A stretch of DNA of 64,000 bases from the NCBI RefSeq assembly GCF_016765585.1, contig NZ_JAESWC010000014.1:124001-188000 (forward strand). The letters run 5' to 3'. A program made the position numbers and the translations under genes. Under the pieces are notes generated by a model. That model was not told where the DNA came from. It made no database searches and was given only the letters and a program-made list of their open reading frames with translations. Shown piece after piece: positions 9,614-18,776 of the stretch (position 1 is the stretch's first letter; every line of letters begins with the position of its first letter). This DNA comes from Clostridium rhizosphaerae. GTDB lineage: Bacteria; Bacillota; Clostridia; Clostridiales; Clostridiaceae.

Positions 9614-10339
9614 TTAAACTTTCAACTTAAATCTTCTCATTCTGTATGCATTAACTGCAGTCTCACCTAACTTATCTAAAAGCTTATAATTGGCATAGGC
9701 GCCTACGGCCGCACCTATTCCCGGTACAAGCTGGAGCATTTTTGCCAAGTCTATATAATCTCTATACTCCTGCTGAAAGGTTCTCCAATCAAAATCATCT
9801 ACATCCATAGGGAGGCTGTGAACATAATTATCCCAATTTAGCATTTGATTATATATTTCCACCTGCCTTTGTTTACTGGAAAAGGCTAATTGAAATATAT
9901 ATAATATATAAAGTCTCTCCCTATAGTCTCTCACATCGTAACCATATAGACTTGCAATATCAAATAAAAACTTCATTTTTATGCTAAGAAGCAGAGGAAA
10001 ATCTGCTAATCCAAGCAAAAATCCACCAGCTCCTGTTCCCGCTCCTTCAAGGGCCGCAGTTTTCTTATAAAAATTCAGCTTATCAGTAACGTGCTTTTCT
10101 CTTTCTTCCAAACTTCCTTTAATAATAGGACTGCCAGTTATAAATCCAGAGCCCCACAGCACAGCCTTTGACATATTTTTGATGGCTTCTGTCATTATAT
10201 TATGTACCTTATCAGGAATCAAACTGTTTGTCTTTCTTTGAATTCCCTTAGTCATTTTATCTATAATAGAAGGCTTTTGTGAAACCTTTCTCTGCCATTC
10301 CTTTAGCTCAGCTAAGGCTTTTTGTTCATATAGGTTCAT
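9614..10339 (-). CDS. EcsC family protein
   Basis: The 241-residue protein matches the EcsC family, with the Gly-rich amphipathic segment 'GAGTGAGGFLLGLADFPLLL' and 'LYILYIFQLAFSS'. The name comes from the ecs locus of Bacillus; the biochemical role is unknown. A second Gly/Ala segment near the C terminus ('VPGIGAAVGAYANYKLLDKL') may associate with membrane. It follows the FmdB-type gene by 18 bases and shares its terminator, so the two form an operon. Confidence 0.82.
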   Translation of the reverse strand: MNLYEQKALAELKEWQRKVSQKPSIIDKMTKGIQRKTNSLIPDKVHNIMTEAIKNMSKAVLWGSGFITGSPIIKGSLEEREKHVTDKLNFYKKTAALEGAGTGAGGFLLGLADFPLLLSIKMKFLFDIASLYGYDVRDYRERLYILYIFQLAFSSKQRQVEIYNQMLNWDNYVHSLPMDVDDFDWRTFQQEYRDYIDLAKMLQLVPGIGAAVGAYANYKLLDKLGETAVNAYRMRRFKLKV

Positions 10340-10357
10340 ATTTACCCCTTACAAGGC

Positions 10358-10552
10358 TTAACTACCACAGCCAGAGCAGCCTTGACAGCTTCCTCCGCTG
10401 CAGCCGCCTCCTTTTCCATAAAATTTTCCTTTATATATTCTTTTAGTACTCTCACTTCCGCATTTAGGACACTTTATTTCTTCATCAGAACTCTTTACAA
10501 TCTCAAAAAAACTGCTGCCGCATTTTTCACATTTATAATCAATTAAAGCCAT
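10358..10552 (-). CDS. FmdB-type zinc-ribbon protein
   Basis: The 64-residue protein has the FmdB/CxxC_CxxC regulatory-type ribbon: 'YKCEKCGSSF' and 'IKCPKCGSEST', then a Gly/Cys-rich tail 'GGGCSGGSCQGCSGCGS'. The tail could bind metal. The start is taken at 10552 because GGAAGGAG lies 7-8 bases before it and inside the coding part of a longer reading frame that begins at 10579. First gene of a pair with the EcsC-family gene. Confidence 0.82.
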   Translation of the reverse strand: MALIDYKCEKCGSSFFEIVKSSDEEIKCPKCGSESTKRIYKGKFYGKGGGCSGGSCQGCSGCGS

Positions 10553-10730
10553 ATAAATATCTCCTTCCCTATACATCATACATCTTTAGTAAGTTTATAT
10601 AAAATTATTCAAACCCTCTTATAATAATTATATGTCAATGAAAATTTATATTCTATAATTTTCTATTTAACTGTATCAATATAAAAAACCAAACATAGTA
10701 TATAATGGTATGAATTTTACGGAGGCCACT

Positions 10731-11924
10731 ATGTTCTCTTTAAAAAACAAATTAGACTATAACTTAAAATCAGCTATAGCTAATAACAGCTATAAACACT
10801 ACAGAGTAATAATTCAATGTAAAAATTTAAGAGAAAGTATAGAAAATAAAATAAAATCATATAAAGCCGAACTCATTAGATCTATCCCCTCCATTGATTG
10901 TATCAGTGCAAGTTTATCTGCCAGTGCGATAGAAAAACTTTTAGAAAACCCTGCAGTAGCTTATATAGCCTTTGACTCTATGGCTTTTTTATGCGGTTCA
11001 AGCGTTCTCAGCTCAAATGGAATAACCTTTCAAGAAAGATATAAGCTTACAGGCAAGGGTATTGGAGTTGGAATTGTAGACAGCGGCACATATCCCCACA
11101 CTGATCTTTTAAGCCCAAGCAGTAAAATAAAAAATTTTACTGATATTTTAAGCGGATTGAGATACCCTTATGACGATAACGGTCATGGAACTTTTATGAG
11201 CGGCATAATCTGCGGCAGCGGACTTTCTTCAAAGGGAATGTATAGAGGTATTGCTGAAAACAGCCATCTTTATTCTGTAAAAGCCTTTAACAGTATAGGT
11301 AGAGGCTTTGTTTCGGATATCCTTTATGCTATAGAACTTATCATAAATGATTCCTCCGAATATAACATAAAAGTAATTTGTCTTCCTTTCGAAGTAGTTG
11401 ATAATGATCCTTTTATTATTTCTCTATTTTCAAAGCTTTTTGATTTGTGTGTAAAAAAAGGAATCACTGTGGTAGTACCAAGCGGTAACAGCGGATGTAA
11501 AGAAAGCTCTATAAAAGGTATAGCAACACTTCCAAATTGTATTACCGCAGCTGGTTTAGATACAAGAGGCAGCATTAAGCCTTATATTTATTCCTCAGCA
11601 GGCCCCTATGGAAGACTTGAAAAACCTGATTTAGCTGCTGCATGTGTAGATATATGCTCAATAAATACAAACAAAGATTATATTTCCGAAAGAAACGGCT
11701 CAAGAGTTTATGCTTATCCTTTAGATAATCCTTATACTACCTATAACGGAACTTCTTGTGCTGCAGCTTTTGTAAGCGGTGTATGTGCTTTACTTTACGA
11801 GAATAACCCTGAGCTTTCCTTTAATGATATTCTTTCTCTTTTAAAGGTTTCATGCAATCTGTTAGACATATTTAAATGGTCACAAGGAGCCGGCATGATA
11901 GATATGCATAAACTTTTACCATAA
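10731..11924 (+). CDS. Subtilisin-family serine protease (S8), no signal peptide
   Basis: The product (397 aa) has an N-terminal region (about 20-85) resembling an inhibitor I9-like prodomain and an S8 catalytic domain: Asp117 in 'GVGIVDSGTYPHTDL', His152 in 'NGHGTFMSG', Ser342 in 'NGTSCAAAF'. There is no signal peptide, so it is probably an intracellular or non-classically exported subtilase like ISP or the clostridial spore proteases. I start at 10731 because ACGGAGG lies 6 bases upstream; an ATG at 10710 would put the ribosome site in the coding region. TATAAT at 10701-10706 may be the -10. Confidence 0.88.
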   Translation: MFSLKNKLDYNLKSAIANNSYKHYRVIIQCKNLRESIENKIKSYKAELIRSIPSIDCISASLSASAIEKLLENPAVAYIAFDSMAFLCGSSVLSSNGITFQERYKLTGKGIGVGIVDSGTYPHTDLLSPSSKIKNFTDILSGLRYPYDDNGHGTFMSGIICGSGLSSKGMYRGIAENSHLYSVKAFNSIGRGFVSDILYAIELIINDSSEYNIKVICLPFEVVDNDPFIISLFSKLFDLCVKKGITVVVPSGNSGCKESSIKGIATLPNCITAAGLDTRGSIKPYIYSSAGPYGRLEKPDLAAACVDICSINTNKDYISERNGSRVYAYPLDNPYTTYNGTSCAAAFVSGVCALLYENNPELSFNDILSLLKVSCNLLDIFKWSQGAGMIDMHKLLP

Positions 11925-11998
11925 GTACACCTTGAATTAAATTATATAAACAGGTTACAATGATATGGAATACAAAAGAATTTGGAAGGAGAGTTAAA

Positions 11999-12514
11999 AT
12001 GCTTAGTGAAAAACTTATTGAGCTTATTAATAAGCAAATCAACTATGAATTTTTTTCAGAACACGTTTACCTTGCCATGTCTGCCTACTGCGCTGATCAG
12101 GATTTAGATGGACTTTCTAATTTCTTTAGGGTACAGGCAGAAGAGGAAAGATTTCACGCAATGAAGTTTTTTGATTATGTTATTGATATGAATGCACGAG
12201 TTAGAATTAAAAATAATCCAGAGCCAAGAAATGATTATAATTCTATGCTGGATGTGTTTAAAGCAGCTCTTGAACATGAAAAGTCTAATACAAGAAACAT
12301 ATATGAAATAGCTGACGCTGCTACCGAGGAGAGAAATCACGCTACAATAAGCTTTTTGAAATGGTTTATTGACGAACAGGTAGAAGAAGAAGCCCTAATG
12401 AATTCACTCATCAAAAAACTTGAACGCATAGGAGATGACAGCGCTGCTCTATATATGCTTGACACCGAGCTCGCTGCAAGAACCTTTGTGCCTCCTACAA
12501 CTTCAAATGTCTGA
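11999..12514 (+). CDS. ftn: Ferritin
   Basis: The 171-residue protein is a four-helix ferritin (Ftn type, no haem site seen). Ferroxidase-centre residues are visible in 'QINYEFFSEHVYLA', 'QAEEERFHAMK' and 'EERNHATISFLKWFIDEQVEEE'. It stores iron and protects against Fenton chemistry in the cytoplasm. The start at 11999 follows GGAAGGAG; an upstream in-frame ATG at 11960 lacks such a site. Its stop codon is 12 bases before a 235-bp palindrome, after which comes another ferritin-like-fold gene (DUF2935). Confidence 0.94.
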   Translation: MLSEKLIELINKQINYEFFSEHVYLAMSAYCADQDLDGLSNFFRVQAEEERFHAMKFFDYVIDMNARVRIKNNPEPRNDYNSMLDVFKAALEHEKSNTRNIYEIADAATEERNHATISFLKWFIDEQVEEEALMNSLIKKLERIGDDSAALYMLDTELAARTFVPPTTSNV

Positions 12515-12526
12515 TGACAAATTAGC

Positions 12527-12761
12527 GAGGGCAAGACACCTTAAACCTATCGCATGTTATTTGAATTCTATGAAACTTTTGCTTCACAGATAAGACTAAT
12601 AATTAAAAAATTTATAAATCCTAAATCCTATAAACTCTCTTCCTTCAGACAATATAGGATTCTTAACGGCTTTATAAATTTTTTAATTAAAGTCTTATTG
12701 CTGCTTGCTCAAATGTTTCTATGTATTCAAATAACATGCTAAGTTTAGATATCTTGCCCTC
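12527..12761. repeat. Long palindrome, type C (copy 1)
   Basis: A 235-bp imperfect inverted repeat begins with GAGGGCAAGA and ends with TCTTGCCCTC. Inner arms include ATAATTAAAAAATTTATAAA and its near complement. The same element, in the opposite orientation and with highly similar central sequence (ATAGGATTCTTAACGGCTTT region), occurs at 55938-56184. It encodes nothing credible. It fills the space between ferritin and the DUF2935 gene. Confidence 0.9.
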
Positions 12762-12832
12762 ACTTTTTGTACACATATATAAACCTTCCTTCATATAATA
12801 AATATGGATTAATATGTAGGGAGGAATTTTCA

Positions 12833-13645
12833 TTGTATATATCACCTGATTTTGAAGAATCCGTTCGCTTTGAGCACCGTTTCTGGCTGCAAATATTAGG
12901 AGATCATGCTAGATTTATTCTTAACACACTTTCTCCAAATGAAATGGAGAAGATAGAAAGAACCAAAACTTTTATTAATACTTTTGATAGATATTTGGAT
13001 AAGGCAAGAGAAAACTTAACTGGTCCAGCTTTAGATGCATTAACAGAAGAAGCTTTCAGATTAACCAAAAAGTTTAGGATATTTAAACTTGAAATCTTAA
13101 AAGAGCATTTAGTTGGAAAAGTAGAGATAAATCTTCCTCCAACCTTTATAAATCATATGGTAAATGAGTTGGATGAATATTTAAATATCCTCAATTGCTT
13201 TTTATCAAATGTCTACCCGGAGGCACCAGCCATTCATCATCATATACTTTGGCTATTAGACGGGGTCGGTCATGCAAACTCAATTAATTCTAATCTTGAC
13301 GATGTAGAAAAAGATTTGAAGAAAAAAAGCAAAGAATTCGCTAAACACTTTGATGCACTTCATATGAAGGCAATGGAATTTGCAGGTTATATGAGAACTA
13401 ATTTAAGCAAGTTTCCTGCCCTGTCAAGACTCAACAAGCAGGCTGAGCTTGAAATGCTTTTATTTATGAACTTTTTAAAGGAACTTGAGGATTTAAGATT
13501 AGATAAAGAAGCCTTAGGTATAATACAACCTTTAATGCTTGACCATATGTTTAGAGAAGAATGTTACTATCTAACTAAGCTCTCACAGGTTTCAGAAGTT
13601 AAAGGACCGGATTGCAACCCTGCAAAACCAAGAATTGAAGAATAA
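12833..13645 (+). CDS. DUF2935 family protein (ferritin-like helical, putative metal binding)
   Basis: The 270-residue protein belongs to DUF2935, made of two helical-bundle repeats with His/Glu residues that may bind metal: 'RFEHRFWLQILGDHARF' near the N terminus and 'LDHMFREECYYLTKL' near the C terminus. No reaction is established. The start is TTG at 12833, with GGGAGG 8 bases upstream; the longer frame from 12767 would read through that site. It ends at a clear terminator. Confidence 0.82.
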   Translation: MYISPDFEESVRFEHRFWLQILGDHARFILNTLSPNEMEKIERTKTFINTFDRYLDKARENLTGPALDALTEEAFRLTKKFRIFKLEILKEHLVGKVEINLPPTFINHMVNELDEYLNILNCFLSNVYPEAPAIHHHILWLLDGVGHANSINSNLDDVEKDLKKKSKEFAKHFDALHMKAMEFAGYMRTNLSKFPALSRLNKQAELEMLLFMNFLKELEDLRLDKEALGIIQPLMLDHMFREECYYLTKLSQVSEVKGPDCNPAKPRIEE

Positions 13646-13650
13646 AATAG

Positions 13651-13687
13651 AAACAGCAGCTGATTTTATGAACGGCTGCTGTTTTTT
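13651..13687 (+). terminator. Terminator of the DUF2935 gene
   Basis: Ten-base stem AAACAGCAGC / GCTGCTGTTT followed by T-run, 6 bases after the stop codon. Confidence 0.85.
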
Positions 13688-14113
13688 ACTGATAACTTAA
13701 AGTGTACTTTTCTTTTTGATATTATATATGTGAAAAATAATAGAACAATGGATAGGACAATATAAAAAAGCTTTATTTTAATTATATCACTTTTAGGGCA
13801 ATCAAAATATTGATAAATATGTCCCAGTATACCTTTTTCCTGAGTAATCTTACATCTCCACAAAGCCTCTTCAATCAAGTAATAAGCCGTAATTAAGGAG
13901 GTACTTACGGCTATATTTCTTGTAATAAACAGTATTAAAAGGCTTAGAGATAATATAAAAATGTTTGTGGTAGCAGAATAAAAAGCTATCTCTTTAAAGG
14001 GCAACAGCCTAGAACCACTCGGCATTAATTTGTTATACAAGCTATATATTAGCAAAGGTTACACCATAAAGCATAATATATAAACCCAATATTGCTCCAA
14101 GCTTTCTAAGCAT
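13666..14113 (-). pseudogene. Frameshifted small membrane protein gene
   Basis: A minus-strand frame of 129 residues (13666-14055) has three membrane segments and 'YYLIEEALWRCKITQEKG', but its only start is a TTG without ribosome site. One frame over, an ATG at 14113 opens 'MLRKLGAILGLYIMLYGVTF' and then stops at TAG inside a run of AT repeats (about 14044-14050). Joining the two frames there gives one continuous protein of about 148 residues ending with a Lys/Arg tail. I infer a frameshift in the AT-repeat, by mutation or sequencing error. The family is not recognised. Its 3' end overlaps the facing terminator. Confidence 0.55.
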
Positions 14114-14176
14114 AAACTTATTTGTTCTGCTCCCTCCTACTTATAATTATAATCTGTAATATAATCGTAAAATAAA

Positions 14177-14359
14177 TCATCTTTTAATAATTTTATTTAT
14201 TATATTAAACTTATATTTTTCAAATAAAGATGTAAGTACATAATAAATAATGAAAAAATTAATCCCAAAAACTATCGAAAACTTATTAAGTCCTCTTACA
14301 ATAATGCATATAAGAAAAACAACTAAAGAAATTGCCATTGATTTAAGCAATATTTTCAT
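14177..14359 (-). CDS. Small membrane protein, 60 aa
   Basis: A 60-residue protein with two hydrophobic segments (about 5-24 and 29-46) and a basic C terminus. The ATG has a good TTGGAGG site 7 bases upstream. It lies just upstream of the frameshifted membrane gene on the same strand, so they may share a transcript. Function not recognised. Confidence 0.55.
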   Translation of the reverse strand: MKILLKSMAISLVVFLICIIVRGLNKFSIVFGINFFIIYYVLTSLFEKYKFNIINKIIKR

Positions 14360-14505
14360 ATAATTACCTCCAAAACTTTTAATAATGTATTCTACTTTTT
14401 TACATTTATCTATAACTTATAAAAATAATATCATAAATGGATTTTCTAAATCTATATAATTTCGTAAAACATCATTTTTACAGCGCAAAAATTTAATACT
14501 AACAT

Positions 14506-14532
14506 AAAAAAATCCCCGCTAGGGGATTTTTC
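14506..14532 (-). terminator. Terminator of the M23 peptidase gene
   Basis: Stem AAAAATCCCC / GGGGATTTTT with a 4-nt loop and T-run on the minus strand, 9 bases past the peptidase stop. Confidence 0.9.
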
Positions 14533-14540
14533 TTCATTTT

Positions 14541-15737
14541 TCATTTATTGAGGTACGCTATTGGATCCTTCGCAACACCATTAACTCTCACCTCAAAATG
14601 AAGATGAGGACCTGTACTGTTTCCTGTGTTTCCTACCTCGCCGATTTTATCACCTTTTTTAACTGTATCGCCTACAGCAACTTGAATCTTGCTGCAGTGA
14701 CCATAGGCTGTTAAAACTCCATCAGCATGTTTTATTTGAATAAAGTTTCCGTAGCCTGTTTCCCAGCCCGCATAAGTTACAGTACCGTCAAGGGCTGCAT
14801 AAATTGGATCGCCTATATTTGCTGCAATGTCTATACCTTCATGCATTCTTCCCCATCTTGCTCCAAAGGCTGAGGATATTGTTCCTCTTGAAGGCGTAGT
14901 TAAATAAGCTAATCCTGCTACAGCAGTTTTTGGCTTTCCCTGGAGAACTATTTTATTTTGAGCTTCAGTTATAACCTTCTCACTTAAGGCTGTTGTGCTT
15001 ATAACTTTGTTATTTTCCATAACAACTTCTTTAACAACTAATTTCTGACCTTCTTTGCCGCTGCTTTGAACCTTAGTCTGTCCTGATGGTATACTGTCTG
15101 ATGTAGTGACACTGGTTCCAGGGCTTATAACTTCCTTAACTTCCTCTGTACCTTTTAGCTCAAAAGCTACTACTGGATTTTTAAATCTAGAATTTGCTTC
15201 CTTTACTCTTTCCACAACTTCATCTATGCTGTCTATATTTGATATGATATCCTTCTGTTTTGAATATGTGATTTCGGTTTTTAATTTGCTTTCTTTAATG
15301 GAAAGACCGCTTTTAGCTGTGTAGTAGTCCTTTAATTTATCTAAAGCCTGCTTGCCTTCACTCTCACTTGCTACTAAGCCTATTTGCTTTTTATTAGCAA
15401 AAATCGCACAGCCTTCTACTTCCATCTTAGAATTTTGAAGTATTGTTTGTTTTAAAGCCTTGTCACTTACTACAGAACCCTCCTGCACTCTTACCTTGTT
15501 TACAGCTATGCTTTCCTTAAATTGTGAGGTTCCAAATCTGTTTTTTATTTCTTGTTCCAATGAATTAACTATATCTAAACTTTTTGGGTCTTCGATGCTA
15601 TAGGCTACTACCTTATCACCAATGCTGATTTCATAAGCATTAGCTTTATTTTCTGTAATAAAGATATAGGATGTAGTAAAGGTTCCAAACACCGCTGCAA
15701 TAATTATGTATTTTTTACATTTGTCGAAAAACTTCAA
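14541..15737 (-). CDS. Secreted M23 metallopeptidase with G5 domain
   Basis: The 398-residue protein has an N-terminal signal/anchor (about 8-28), a long helical linker, a G5 domain (about 210-275, binds cell-wall sugars in known families) and a C-terminal M23 domain. Zinc ligands are in 'HEGIDIAANIGDP' and 'GPHLHFEVRVNG'. It should cut peptidoglycan cross-bridges outside the membrane. I use the TTG at 15737 because GAGAGGAGAG lies 7 bases before it; the longer frame starting at 15782 has no site. It is divergent from dnaD. Confidence 0.9.
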   Translation of the reverse strand: MKFFDKCKKYIIIAAVFGTFTTSYIFITENKANAYEISIGDKVVAYSIEDPKSLDIVNSLEQEIKNRFGTSQFKESIAVNKVRVQEGSVVSDKALKQTILQNSKMEVEGCAIFANKKQIGLVASESEGKQALDKLKDYYTAKSGLSIKESKLKTEITYSKQKDIISNIDSIDEVVERVKEANSRFKNPVVAFELKGTEEVKEVISPGTSVTTSDSIPSGQTKVQSSGKEGQKLVVKEVVMENNKVISTTALSEKVITEAQNKIVLQGKPKTAVAGLAYLTTPSRGTISSAFGARWGRMHEGIDIAANIGDPIYAALDGTVTYAGWETGYGNFIQIKHADGVLTAYGHCSKIQVAVGDTVKKGDKIGEVGNTGNSTGPHLHFEVRVNGVAKDPIAYLNK

Positions 15738-15949
15738 TACTATCTCTCCTCTCACCTTAAGTAATATAACCAAATTTGACAATTATTATAATTATTTTTC
15801 TATAAAATACTAAAATATGAATAAAAATTTACTAGCTGTTAATATTTAAGATATCCTATATGCTGTTGTTACTACCTCTATATTTTGTTATAATTATTAT
15901 GTACGATACCACATATTGTATAAAATTAGCAAAGGAAGGTTGTTGTTTG

Positions 15950-16939
15950 ATGAGCACTTTTATGTTTAAGAGTAAAGCTCAAGATTACACGCCTGTAAGC
16001 AACGTTTTCATAGATAACTATATGACTAAAGCACGTGGAGATTTTGTTAAGGTATATATACTTGGGCTTAAATACTGTACTTCTGGAGAGCTTGGAGTAA
16101 GCTCCTCAATAATGGCGAGCACTCTCCACTTATTAGAGACAGATGTTTTGAATGCATGGAATTATTGGAATGATGAAGGCGTAATAAAAATGATTCCTAT
16201 TGATAACATGGGAAATTTCAGTATACAATTTTCAGATTTAACGGAACACGCTGTAGAAAGCAGCGAAAATGTAAACTTACTTCAAGAGTTAAACAAAAAT
16301 ACAACAAAGGATATGCTGCAGGATATAGAAAAGCTTGTTGGCAGACCTCTTTCTACAAAGGAAATGAGTCTTTATATAGGCTGGCAGAAGGAATATAATT
16401 TTCCTCTTGAATTAATTCTTCTTCTAATACAATATTGCGTTTCCAAAGGCAAAACTGATTACAGATATATAGAAAAAATAGCTATTGCCTGGTATGATTC
16501 TAAGATTAAAACTATTGAGGAAGCACAATCCTTTATTAAAAGACATGAAGATAAATGGATTAAGATTAAAAAGATATTAAATTATCTTGGTATAAAAGAT
16601 GGGGAAGTTATGAAACCTCAAGAAGATATGCTGGATAAGTGGATTAATATTTATAAGTTCCCTTTAGATGTCATATTTAGAGCCTGCGATATATGTTTCG
16701 AAAGAATAAACAAAGCAGAATTTAAATATATCGATGGAATTTTGGGAAGCTGGTACAAAGATGGGCTTACAAACCTAGAAGATATAGCCAAAAAGGATGT
16801 TAAAACTACGCAAATTAAGAGAACTACTAATTACAAACCAAATACAAATAGTACCTTTAATAACTTTGAGCAAAGAACCTATAATTTTGATGAACTTGAG
16901 AAAAAGCTCTTAGGATGGGAGAATAGCAGTGATGATTAA
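15950..16939 (+). CDS. dnaD: DnaD-domain replication initiation protein
   Basis: The product (329 aa) carries an N-terminal winged-helix region and two DnaD/DnaB_2-type domains (around 'STKEMSLYIGWQKEYNFP' and 'EDMLDKWINIYKFPLDVIF'), each ending in the WYDS/WYKDG signature. It helps load the replicative helicase. AAGGAAGG precedes the ATG at 15950 by 10 bases; a TTG at 15947 is the alternative. The gene overlaps the next one by 8 bases, as expected for a dnaD-dnaC operon in Clostridia. Confidence 0.9.
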   Translation: MSTFMFKSKAQDYTPVSNVFIDNYMTKARGDFVKVYILGLKYCTSGELGVSSSIMASTLHLLETDVLNAWNYWNDEGVIKMIPIDNMGNFSIQFSDLTEHAVESSENVNLLQELNKNTTKDMLQDIEKLVGRPLSTKEMSLYIGWQKEYNFPLELILLLIQYCVSKGKTDYRYIEKIAIAWYDSKIKTIEEAQSFIKRHEDKWIKIKKILNYLGIKDGEVMKPQEDMLDKWINIYKFPLDVIFRACDICFERINKAEFKYIDGILGSWYKDGLTNLEDIAKKDVKTTQIKRTTNYKPNTNSTFNNFEQRTYNFDELEKKLLGWENSSDD

Positions 16940-17912
16940 AGGATATCAGGCTGAGATATTAAAAATTTATGATACCTTAAAAGATAACGAGGAAAAAGCT
17001 TTAGCTAAAAGAAGAAAAGAGATTGAAGAAAACCTTCCTCAGGTTTTAGATATTGAACGTCAGATTGGAAAGCTGAGTGTTGAGGTTTCTATAAGCGCTT
17101 TTAAGGATATTAAAAACAGAGATGAGTATTTAGATAATTTAAGAGAAAAAATCAGAGACCTTAGAGTGCAAAAATCAGAACTTCTTTTTTCGCACGGCTA
17201 TGCTATAAATTATTTAGATATGAATTACAAATGTGAAAAATGTAAAGACACAGGCTTTATCGGTAATTCAAAGTGCTCCTGTTATAAGCAGAATCTAGTT
17301 AAGATTTATTATAAAAACTCTGACTTAAACGAACTTACAAAGGACAATAATTTTGACAACTTTAATATTGAGTATTATTCTTCCAGGAAAGCTTCTAACG
17401 AGCCTGAGAGCCCAAGAAAAACCATGGAGAAGATAGTAACAAGATCTATGAGTTTTATTAGAAACTTTGATTCCTCAAATGAGAACTTCTTGTTTTACGG
17501 AAATTCCGGAACAGGAAAGACTTTTCTATCTAACTGTATTGCAAAGGAGCTTTTAGATAAGGGTTATCTAGTAGTTTACAGGACGTCAGAAAGTTTAATT
17601 CAAAATCTAAAAACTATACGTTTTAATGGTGATGAGCTTTTAGAAGATTTAATAGTAAACTGTGATTTACTTATAATTGATGACCTTGGAACTGAGCAGA
17701 TAAGCGATTTTTCAAAGACAGAACTATTTAACTTATTAAATAAAAAAATACTTAAAAACAAAAAAATGATTGTATCTACTAACTGCACCTTGGAGGAAAT
17801 ACTTCAAATTTACTCTGAAAGAATCAGTTCAAGGCTTCTCGGAAACTTTGGACTATATAAGTTCTTTGGTGATGATATCAGAATAAAGAAAAATTTAAGT
17901 AAGGCTAAATAA
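16932..17912 (+). CDS. dnaC: DnaC/DnaI-type helicase loader ATPase
   Basis: The 326-residue AAA+ protein has an N-terminal zinc-binding patch ('YKCEKCKDTGFIG...CSC'), Walker A 'GNSGTGKTF', Walker B 'LLIIDDLGTE', and an arginine-containing sensor region 'YSERISSRLLG'. It loads DnaB helicase with DnaD. The ATG at 16932 overlaps the dnaD stop region, so translation is coupled. IstB-type transposition helpers share the fold, but the dnaD neighbour and the zinc patch support the replication role. Confidence 0.9.
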   Translation: MIKGYQAEILKIYDTLKDNEEKALAKRRKEIEENLPQVLDIERQIGKLSVEVSISAFKDIKNRDEYLDNLREKIRDLRVQKSELLFSHGYAINYLDMNYKCEKCKDTGFIGNSKCSCYKQNLVKIYYKNSDLNELTKDNNFDNFNIEYYSSRKASNEPESPRKTMEKIVTRSMSFIRNFDSSNENFLFYGNSGTGKTFLSNCIAKELLDKGYLVVYRTSESLIQNLKTIRFNGDELLEDLIVNCDLLIIDDLGTEQISDFSKTELFNLLNKKILKNKKMIVSTNCTLEEILQIYSERISSRLLGNFGLYKFFGDDIRIKKNLSKAK

Positions 17913-17954
17913 AAAATTAAGCAGTAAAACTATAAATTACTGCTTAATTTTTTT
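17912..17954 (+). terminator. Terminator of the dnaD-dnaC operon
   Basis: Stem AAATTAAGCAGTAA / TTACTGCTTAATTT with T7, directly after the dnaC stop codon. Confidence 0.9.
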
Positions 17955-17984
17955 ATTTTTTGCACTTTTGGCACCTTTTCGTAC

Positions 17985-18007
17985 ATTCTTAAGAAATTCT
18001 TAAGAAT
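17985..18007 (+). promoter_or_regulatory. Operator-like direct repeat upstream of the glycosylation operon
   Basis: Two adjacent copies of ATTCTTAAGAA (period 11), each itself a TTCTTAAGAA palindrome. They lie 30-52 bases upstream of a TATAAT at 18037-18042. An 11-base period of direct repeats is typical for OmpR/PhoB-family response regulators, so this is a candidate activator or repressor site. Which regulator binds is unknown. Confidence 0.5.
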
Positions 18008-18076
18008 CATGAAAGATACTCTTTAAAATTAAGTACTATAATTAAAAATGACTTAACTGGAACAAGGAGGTTCATG

Positions 18077-18751
18077 ATGAAAATATTGGTTATAATACCG
18101 GCGTATAATGAAGAGGCTACTATATATAATGTAGTAACAAATATCTATAAATGCAATTTAGGTGTAGATGTTTTAGTAGTCAATGATGGTTCTAGCGATA
18201 ATACTTGTGAGCAGGCATCACAAGCAGGAGCAAAAGTTATAAATCTTACTCATAATGTAGGTATAGGCGGTGCTGTACAAACTGGTTATCTGTATGCATC
18301 ATATAATGATTATGATATAGCAATCCAGATTGATGGTGATGGTCAGCATAATCCTTCGTATCTTCCTCAACTTATTCAGCCTATTATTGATAATACAGCC
18401 GACATGACTATTGGTTCACGTTTTATAGATAGAACCAATTATGTTCCAAGCTTATTTAGAGGTATAGGAATAAAGTATTTTTCAAAATTGGTTTCTTTAA
18501 TTATACATCAGCCGGTTTTTGATACTACTTCCGGCTTTAGAGCCATAAACAAAAAAACTATAAAGCTTTTCTCACATTATTATCCATCAGACTATCCGGA
18601 AGTTGAAACTATAGTAAGCTGCTGCTCTCATGGTATCAGATTAAAAGAGATACCTGTAGAAATGAATTACAGGCAAGGGGGAAAATCCTCTATAACACCT
18701 ATAAAATCAGCATACTACATGATTAAAGTTACACTTTCAATCATCCTTTAA
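18077..18751 (+). CDS. Family 2 glycosyltransferase (polyprenyl-phosphate sugar transferase type)
   Basis: The 224-residue GT-A enzyme has 'VIIPAYNEEATI', 'VVNDGSSDNT', the 'IQIDGDGQHNPSY' DxD region and 'TTSGFRAINKKT', which match DPM1-like dolichol/undecaprenyl-phosphate sugar synthases. It lacks C-terminal membrane helices; these may be supplied by the next gene. I use the second of two ATGs (18077) because AAGGAGG then lies 6 bases away. First gene of a four-gene operon that likely makes and uses lipid-linked sugar at the membrane. Confidence 0.88.
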   Translation: MKILVIIPAYNEEATIYNVVTNIYKCNLGVDVLVVNDGSSDNTCEQASQAGAKVINLTHNVGIGGAVQTGYLYASYNDYDIAIQIDGDGQHNPSYLPQLIQPIIDNTADMTIGSRFIDRTNYVPSLFRGIGIKYFSKLVSLIIHQPVFDTTSGFRAINKKTIKLFSHYYPSDYPEVETIVSCCSHGIRLKEIPVEMNYRQGGKSSITPIKSAYYMIKVTLSIIL

Positions 18752-18776
18752 AATAATTAAATATAGGGGGTTAAAT

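Noticed and set aside
12554-12742. 62-codon frame inside the type C palindrome
   Set aside because: It reads across inverted repeat arms and has no ribosome site.
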